Origin: B1SED10-75 sp964636865
GTDB taxonomy: Bacteria > Bacillota > Dethiobacteria > DTU022 > PWGO01
DNA length: 10,492 nucleotides
Assembly: GCA_964636865.1 (NCBI GenBank)
Contig: CAZWVJ010000045.1
Location: 1-10,492 of the forward strand
Direction of reading: 5' to 3'
Both the position numbers and the translations under genes were made by a program. The notes under the pieces are model-generated. The model did not search any database. It was given only the letters and a program-made list of their open reading frames with translations, and had not been told where the DNA came from. This document shows positions 5,993-10,492 of the stretch, one piece after another. The stretch's first letter is position 1, and each line of letters begins with the position of its first letter.

Positions 5993-6319
5993 ATGAGATA
6001 CCGCAAAAGAAAGCGCACAGGGCCCACGTCCCGGGCAACGGCAGAGCAAGATTTTCAAAGCTGCCGGTTTTTACAAGAAATATACCTAAATGAAATGCTT
6101 CCCCATCAAACGGGATTTATTTCTTATCTTCCGGATAATTCTATGTTGACCTTTTTAGGGCTTAGGCCGGAAAAAGAAGTAGAGGTGGTAACTCGCCAAC
6201 GTTTTGGCGGCCCTCTGATTGTAAAGACAAACGGGCGATATATAGCCGTGAGCCGGACCCTGGCTGCCCAAATAAAAGTAGTAAACTCCCTCCCACCGGA
6301 GGAGGAGAAAAATGGCTGA
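5993..6319 (+). CDS. feoA: FeoA-domain protein with basic N-terminal extension
   Basis: A 108-residue cytosolic partner of FeoB. The C-terminal two thirds form an SH3-like FeoA domain, with LTFLGLRPEKEVEVVTRQRFGGPLIVKTNGRYIAVSRTLAAQIKV at roughly 52-96 matching the G-hxPG, GGP-hxhxh and hAhxxxhAxxIxV pattern. The first ~35 residues are extra compared with stand-alone FeoA of about 75 residues. They begin with a very basic MRYRKRKR stretch and have one cysteine (C24). ATG 5993 is chosen for its ribosome binding site. The final codons overlap the start of feoB by 8 bp, so translation is probably coupled. FeoA is thought to assist FeoB assembly or its GTPase activity; what the extension does is unknown. 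Confidence 0.85.
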   Translation: MRYRKRKRTGPTSRATAEQDFQSCRFLQEIYLNEMLPHQTGFISYLPDNSMLTFLGLRPEKEVEVVTRQRFGGPLIVKTNGRYIAVSRTLAAQIKVVNSLPPEEEKNG

Positions 6320-8090
6320 AACAGTCCTTTTAATGGGCCTGCCCAATGTCGGCAAAAGTGTAATATTCAACCGCCTCACCGGCTTAAATGTAAGGGCGGC
6401 AAATTACTGCGGCACTACCGTGGAATTCACAGCCGGCACTATGGTATTGGGAGAAAAGGAAGTTAACCTGGTAGACGTGCCGGGCACTTACTCCTTGCAT
6501 GCAAAAAACGATGCCGAAGCAGTGGCAGTGGAAATGCTGCATGGTGGTGAAACCAAAATGGTTGCCGGAGGAGAACATTGTGGTAGTGATCCTTCCTGTC
6601 CTATTACAAACCTGGAAAAGCCCTCTGCGGTAGTGTGTGTTGTAGACGCCGGCCACATGGAAGCCAGTCTCTATCTCTTACTGCAAATTCAACAACAAGG
6701 CCTGCCCATTATCGTTGTTTTAAACCGGAGTGACCTGGCCCGGGAAAAAGGTTATCGTATTGATGCCAATGCACTTTCCCAAGAATTAGATTTGCCGGTA
6801 ATCCCCACTGTAGCAGTTACCGGTGAAGGGATGGAAGAACTTAAGCACCAAATATCCCAACTAATTCAAAAGAAGAGTTACTCAGCTTCCCAAACACCTG
6901 CAGAGGTTACCTGGGAAAGAGTAGAAAACATTTGCCAGCAAGTCTGGGAGAAAGACCATATGGAAACCCAAACCATAAGGGAAAAATGGGGTGATCTCCT
7001 AACCAGGCCCTGGCCCGGCTTACCAATGGCCATAGTAATCATCGGGCTTATATTCGGGGTAGTAGTAGGCCTGGGATTACAATTACGGCAGCAAATCCTT
7101 CTGCCTTTTTTTAGAGGACTCATATTTCCTCAAATAGAATTTCTGGTAACCCAAATCGTTCCAGAAGGCGCCCTGCAAAATATCTTTATCGGGGAGTACG
7201 GTTTTTTAATTAAGGGCATCGAGTGGCCTTTTGCCCTGGTTTTACCTTACGTCATCTCTTTTTATTTTGCCCTGAGCTTTCTGGAAGACAGTGGCTATTT
7301 GCCACGTTTGGGCATCTTGTTAGATGGTTTGTTAAACAAAATTGGCTTACAGGGCTCGGGGGTAATCCCTATTCTTCTGGGTTATGGTTGTGCAATTCCG
7401 GCCATTCTGTCCACTCGCGCCCTCAACTCCAGTAAAGAAAGATTGATTATTGTCACCATGGTATGCCTGGCTGTGCCTTGTATAGCGCAAACAGGGGCTT
7501 TTATTTCTCTACTCTCGGCACAATCCATCCCGGTTATGGTTGCCGTATTCCTAATGGCTATTGCAGCCATGATTTGTGTGGCCCTGGTGTTAAACCGGAT
7601 GCTCAGGGGAGATCCCCCCGAAACCCTTTTGGAAATTCCCGATCTGCTATTGCCCCGGGGCGAAGTACTTTTTAAAAAGGTCTGGTTAAGGATCAAGCAT
7701 TTTATGGTTGACGGAGCACTTCCCATGGTAGTTGGCGTAGCCATAGCTTCCATTCTTTATGAAAGCGGCTTAATGCTCCTTTTGGGGAATCTATTAAGCC
7801 CGCTTGTAGTAAGTTGGCTGGGGCTGCCTTCTGATGCTGCTGTCCCGTTAATCCTGGGCATCATGCGCCGGGAACTTACAGTCTTACCTCTCATGGAAAT
7901 GGACTTAAATACTCTTCAATTATTTGTAGGAGCTACAGTAGGGCTTTTCTATGTCCCATGCATAGCCGTAGTTGCCAGTTTGGCCCGGGAATTCAGTTTG
8001 AAAATGGCAGGGGGCATTCTATTATTAACTACCTTAGGAGCATTTTTACTGGGAGGAATCATCAATCACCTGGCCACTCTGTTTATCTAA
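6312..8090 (+). CDS. feoB: Ferrous iron transport protein B (GTP-gated Fe2+ importer)
   Basis: A 592-residue inner-membrane ferrous iron transporter. The cytosolic G domain shows G1 GLPNVGKS (9-16), switch I NYCGTTVEF (32-40 region), G3 DVPGTY (55-60) and G4 NRSD (138-141), where most FeoBs have NMxD. From about residue 235 there are repeated hydrophobic spans containing the Gate motifs: GYGCAIP (357-363), VPCIAQTGAF (388-397) and VPCIAVVASLARE (548-560), plus LEDSGYLPR (324-332). It is shorter than enterobacterial FeoB (~770). Between G3 and strand 4 the G domain is about 20 residues longer than usual and contains C90 and C96. GGAGGAG at 6301-6307 precedes the ATG by four bases, inside the end of feoA. 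It is the last gene of the unit, followed by a REP-like palindrome. Confidence 0.95.
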   Translation: MAETVLLMGLPNVGKSVIFNRLTGLNVRAANYCGTTVEFTAGTMVLGEKEVNLVDVPGTYSLHAKNDAEAVAVEMLHGGETKMVAGGEHCGSDPSCPITNLEKPSAVVCVVDAGHMEASLYLLLQIQQQGLPIIVVLNRSDLAREKGYRIDANALSQELDLPVIPTVAVTGEGMEELKHQISQLIQKKSYSASQTPAEVTWERVENICQQVWEKDHMETQTIREKWGDLLTRPWPGLPMAIVIIGLIFGVVVGLGLQLRQQILLPFFRGLIFPQIEFLVTQIVPEGALQNIFIGEYGFLIKGIEWPFALVLPYVISFYFALSFLEDSGYLPRLGILLDGLLNKIGLQGSGVIPILLGYGCAIPAILSTRALNSSKERLIIVTMVCLAVPCIAQTGAFISLLSAQSIPVMVAVFLMAIAAMICVALVLNRMLRGDPPETLLEIPDLLLPRGEVLFKKVWLRIKHFMVDGALPMVVGVAIASILYESGLMLLLGNLLSPLVVSWLGLPSDAAVPLILGIMRRELTVLPLMEMDLNTLQLFVGATVGLFYVPCIAVVASLAREFSLKMAGGILLLTTLGAFLLGGIINHLATLFI

Positions 8091-8190
8091 GGCAAGGGGA
8101 CGGTTCTTTTGCCTTAGGCAAGGGGACGGTTCCGTTGCCTTAAGTGCCTTGCGAGGCAAAAGAACCGTCCCCTTTCCTGGTCCCCTTGCC
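8091..8190. repeat. Compound REP-like palindrome between convergent units
   Basis: Two tandem 26-bp units (8091-8116, 8117-8142) differ at two positions. Each starts GGCAAGGGGACGGTTC and ends TTGCCTTA, so each can fold alone. A 21-bp stretch (8094-8114) is perfectly inverted at 8154-8174, and GGCAAGGGGA (8091-8100) is inverted at 8181-8190. It begins immediately after the feoB stop and ends ~30 bp before the csoR stop. It may act as a bidirectional terminator for these convergent genes. Confidence 0.75.
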
Positions 8191-8221
8191 TGCTTGCCTG
8201 GTGGCTATATTTTCGCCAAAA

Positions 8222-8572
8222 TCACGTAAACCTCTTGATTATTGCCATTAATTCCTTAATTATTTCGTCTTGCTTATCTTCCTCCTTTAAGGCCTGGGTA
8301 ACACATCCTCTGGTATGATCTTCCAGTATTGCCATGGCCACCCGGGCCAGCGCCATTCTGGCGGCAGCCACCTGATCCAAGACATCCACGCAATATCTCT
8401 CTTCTTGCACCATTTTTTGCACGCCTCGGACCTGCCCTTCTATGCGGCGCAAGCTCTGTAAAATTTCCTCCTTGTGATCCTGATAACTCCCCGTGACAAA
8501 ATTATGGGGGTGACATTCTGACTCTTCTGGTTCTTTCTCTTCTTCACTTTGCGAAATTTTGCGGTAATCCAC
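8222..8572 (-). CDS. csoR: Copper-sensing transcriptional repressor CsoR
   Basis: A 116-residue all-helical repressor of the CsoR/RcnR family. It is expected to leave its operator when Cu(I) binds. The copper ligands C61, H86 and C90 (RYC...EDHTRGC) match the family C-H-C triad, and RRIEGQVRGVQKM (42-54) is the DNA-facing helix signature. The first ~30 residues are an acidic extension with extra potential ligands (C20-H21-x-H23, H33). GTG 8572 is chosen because GAGGTGG (8581-8587) sits eight bases upstream; GTG 8575 and 8584 are in frame but are closer to it or overlap it. It follows copA by 27 bp on the same strand, so the two are probably co-transcribed. Its operator would lie upstream of copA, outside the window. 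Confidence 0.9.
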   Translation of the reverse strand: MDYRKISQSEEEKEPEESECHPHNFVTGSYQDHKEEILQSLRRIEGQVRGVQKMVQEERYCVDVLDQVAAARMALARVAMAILEDHTRGCVTQALKEEDKQDEIIKELMAIIKRFT

Positions 8573-8599
8573 CACTAATACCACCTCAACTTTTATATA

Positions 8600-10492
8600 T
8601 CATCCCTTCAAATAAGCAGGTTCCGTTTTTGCTTTCTTTAACCGGGTAGAATTAAGCACCACATTAATTGAACTGGCTGCCATGGCTGCAGCTCCGATAA
8701 TGGGATGGATCAATCCTAAAAAAGCGGCAGGAATAGCTATGCCATTATAAAACCATGCCCAAAAGTAATTCTGCTTTATTTTGCCAAAAGTTGCATTGGA
8801 AAGGTTGATAGCAGTTATAACCGCACTTAAATTGCCTCGAATTAAAGTAATATCGGCAGCTTCAATGGCTATATCGGTTCCCGTTCCGATGGCAATTCCC
8901 ACATTAGCTTGTTTTAACGCAGGAGCGTCATTGATACCATCGCCCACCATGGCTACTGTTTCATATTTGTCCTGCAATTTCCTGACTTCATCAACTTTTT
9001 CATGGGGCTGCACTTCGGCCAGCACATGGCTAATACCTACTTTCCGGGCTATAGCATTTGCCGTTCGCCAATTATCACCGGTTATCATAGCCGTGCGAAG
9101 ACCCATTCTTTCTAATTCTTCAATAGCTTGCACTGAATCATCTTTTAAAGTATCAGCAACGGCAATAACTCCAATTATCTTGCCATCTATAGCTGCAAGC
9201 ATGGCAGTCTTGGCTTCATCTTCCAAGTTTTCCATTTCATTTTGGTAGGGATCCGGATTAATTTCTTTTTCTTTCATTAATCTTTGATTTCCTACTAACA
9301 CTTCTTTTTCTTCTATAATTCCCTGGACACCCCTGCCGGTTATGGCTTCGAAGTTTGCTATATTTGCAAGTTCTACTCCTTTGTTACGGGCTTCTTCCAC
9401 CATAGCTTCTCCCAGGGGATGCTCGGAAGCAGCTTCAATGCTACCCGCATAATACAATAAATCTTTTTCCGTATAGCCGGGTGCGGGGATTAGATCAGTA
9501 ACTTCCGGTTTCCCCCGCGTAATGGTCCCCGTCTTATCGAAAGCAATGGCTTTCAGGTTTCTGGCTGTTTGAATGGCCTCTCCCTTTCTGATCAACACCC
9601 CTTTTTCGGCTCCCAAACCACTGCCTACCATGATAGCAGTGGGTGTAGCTAATCCAAGCGCACAGGGGCAAGAAATAACCAATACCGCAATGGTGGCAAG
9701 CAAGGCCAGGGAAAAAAGCGGCAAATCAACTACACTCCAGGGAAAACTAAAGAACTCCACCACGGAAATGTGCACCTCGGGAAAGGCCATCCAGGAAAGA
9801 AAAGCAAACATAGCTATTAATAATACCACCGGCACAAAATAACCTGTAGCCCTGTCGGCAAATTCCTGAATAGGAACCTTGGAACCCTGGCATTCTTCCA
9901 CCATTTTGATAACCTGGGAAAGAAAAGTATCTTTGCCTACTCTGGTGGCTTCCACCTTGAGTATGCCTTGTTTATTGATAGTAGATCCCAGCACTTCATC
10001 TCCTTTGGTTCTCTTTACGGGTAAAGATTCCCCGGTGGCCATGGATTCATCCACACTGCTTTCACCTTCTAGCACCATTCCATCAGTAGGAATTTTTTCG
10101 CCAGGGCGGATCACCATAGTATTTCCTGCTTTCAATTCTTCCACCGGAACTTCAACTTCTTCCCCTTCTACCAAGACGCGGGCTTTTTTGGCTTCCATCT
10201 CCAAAAGCTTCCTTATGGCCTGGGAAGCCCTGCCTTTTGCCTTGGCCTCCAAAAACCTCCCTACCAGATGCAGGGTCATAATAGAAGCTGCCATTTCCAC
10301 AAAAGAAGTTACAGGCATCCAGAAAGCCAATACATTCAATATGTAGGGAATCAAAGAACCCAGGGTAACCAGCGTATCCATGTTGGGACTTAGATTCCGG
10401 ATGGAATTAAAAGAAGCTTTATGAGTTTCCCACCCGGCAATAAATATTACCGGAAAGCCCAGGATGTAGATGATGGGCAAATAATAAGGTAT
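8600..10492 (-). CDS. copA: Cu+-exporting P1B-type ATPase CopA (5' end beyond window)
   Basis: Partial: 630 codons including four before the TTG at 10480. The frame runs open off the right edge, so no start or N-terminal metal-binding domain can be seen. Counting from 10480, visible parts are MDTLVTLG (34-41), actuator TGES (149-152), the transmembrane CPC (271-273), phosphorylation loop DKTGT (315-319), HP locus EHPLG (353-357) and the hinge GDGINDAP (513-520). The last two membrane spans carry YN (578-579) and MAASS (600-604), which with CPC form the Cu+ site typical of subgroup P1B-1. It exports Cu+ from the cytosol. With csoR directly downstream it forms a copper-resistance operon. Confidence 0.95.
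   Translation of the reverse strand: MPYYLPIIYILGFPVIFIAGWETHKASFNSIRNLSPNMDTLVTLGSLIPYILNVLAFWMPVTSFVEMAASIMTLHLVGRFLEAKAKGRASQAIRKLLEMEAKKARVLVEGEEVEVPVEELKAGNTMVIRPGEKIPTDGMVLEGESSVDESMATGESLPVKRTKGDEVLGSTINKQGILKVEATRVGKDTFLSQVIKMVEECQGSKVPIQEFADRATGYFVPVVLLIAMFAFLSWMAFPEVHISVVEFFSFPWSVVDLPLFSLALLATIAVLVISCPCALGLATPTAIMVGSGLGAEKGVLIRKGEAIQTARNLKAIAFDKTGTITRGKPEVTDLIPAPGYTEKDLLYYAGSIEAASEHPLGEAMVEEARNKGVELANIANFEAITGRGVQGIIEEKEVLVGNQRLMKEKEINPDPYQNEMENLEDEAKTAMLAAIDGKIIGVIAVADTLKDDSVQAIEELERMGLRTAMITGDNWRTANAIARKVGISHVLAEVQPHEKVDEVRKLQDKYETVAMVGDGINDAPALKQANVGIAIGTGTDIAIEAADITLIRGNLSAVITAINLSNATFGKIKQNYFWAWFYNGIAIPAAFLGLIHPIIGAAAMAASSINVVLNSTRLKKAKTEPAYLKG

Noticed and set aside
7382..7753. 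123-codon minus-strand frame
   Set aside because: Shadow of the membrane half of FeoB; no start signal or domain.
8781..9248. 155-codon plus-strand frame (and a similar one at 9879-10346)
   Set aside because: Both are antisense to copA and Ser/Thr/Ile-rich, as expected from reversing the ATPase codons.

Overview
The window looks like chromosome of an anaerobic, spore-former-type Firmicute, most plausibly a clostridial or Peptococcaceae-like lineage. The grounds are strong GGAGG-type ribosome binding sites, moderate GC with AT-rich spacers, a Feo-type ferrous iron importer, a CsoR/CopA copper module, and intergenic repeats of the GGGGACGGTTC and GGGACAGG type. I recognise those repeats by eye from such genomes; I made no database comparison. 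All protein calls come from reading motifs.

Layout. Positions 1-763 hold two near-identical copies of a repeat of about 350 bp, separated by a short palindromic REP-like sequence. Then come a zinc-dependent medium-chain dehydrogenase (857-1870, +) and a beta-class DNA methyltransferase on the other strand (1867-2937), whose stop codons overlap tail to tail. A possible small unlisted coding stretch lies at 2976-3149 (-). Next is a P-loop GTPase of the cyclic 2,3-diphosphoglycerate synthetase-like type (3187-4497, -) with a clear extended -10 promoter. Positions 4599-5152 are a second repeat-rich island: tandem 36-bp units, a truncated third copy of the left-hand repeat, and a nested inverted-repeat element that resembles a MITE.

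The most interesting region is 5205-8090. A promoter region with two GTTAG-N6-CTAAC dyads, resembling DtxR/IdeR iron boxes, precedes three tightly linked genes on the + strand: a small SAM-binding protein resembling nicotianamine synthase, a FeoA-domain protein with an extended N terminus, and FeoB. FeoB overlaps the end of feoA by 8 bp. This suggests an iron-regulated transcription unit in which a metallophore-type methyltransferase fold accompanies the ferrous iron channel. FeoB also carries an unusual two-cysteine insertion in its G domain.

Positions 8091-8190 are a compound REP-like palindrome between the convergent feo and copper units. The right end carries copA (Cu+-exporting P1B ATPase, cut by the window edge) followed by csoR (Cu(I)-sensing repressor), both on the minus strand and probably co-transcribed. 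Transition-metal homeostasis (Fe uptake, Cu export) therefore fills the right half. The left half has unrelated single genes separated by repeats.
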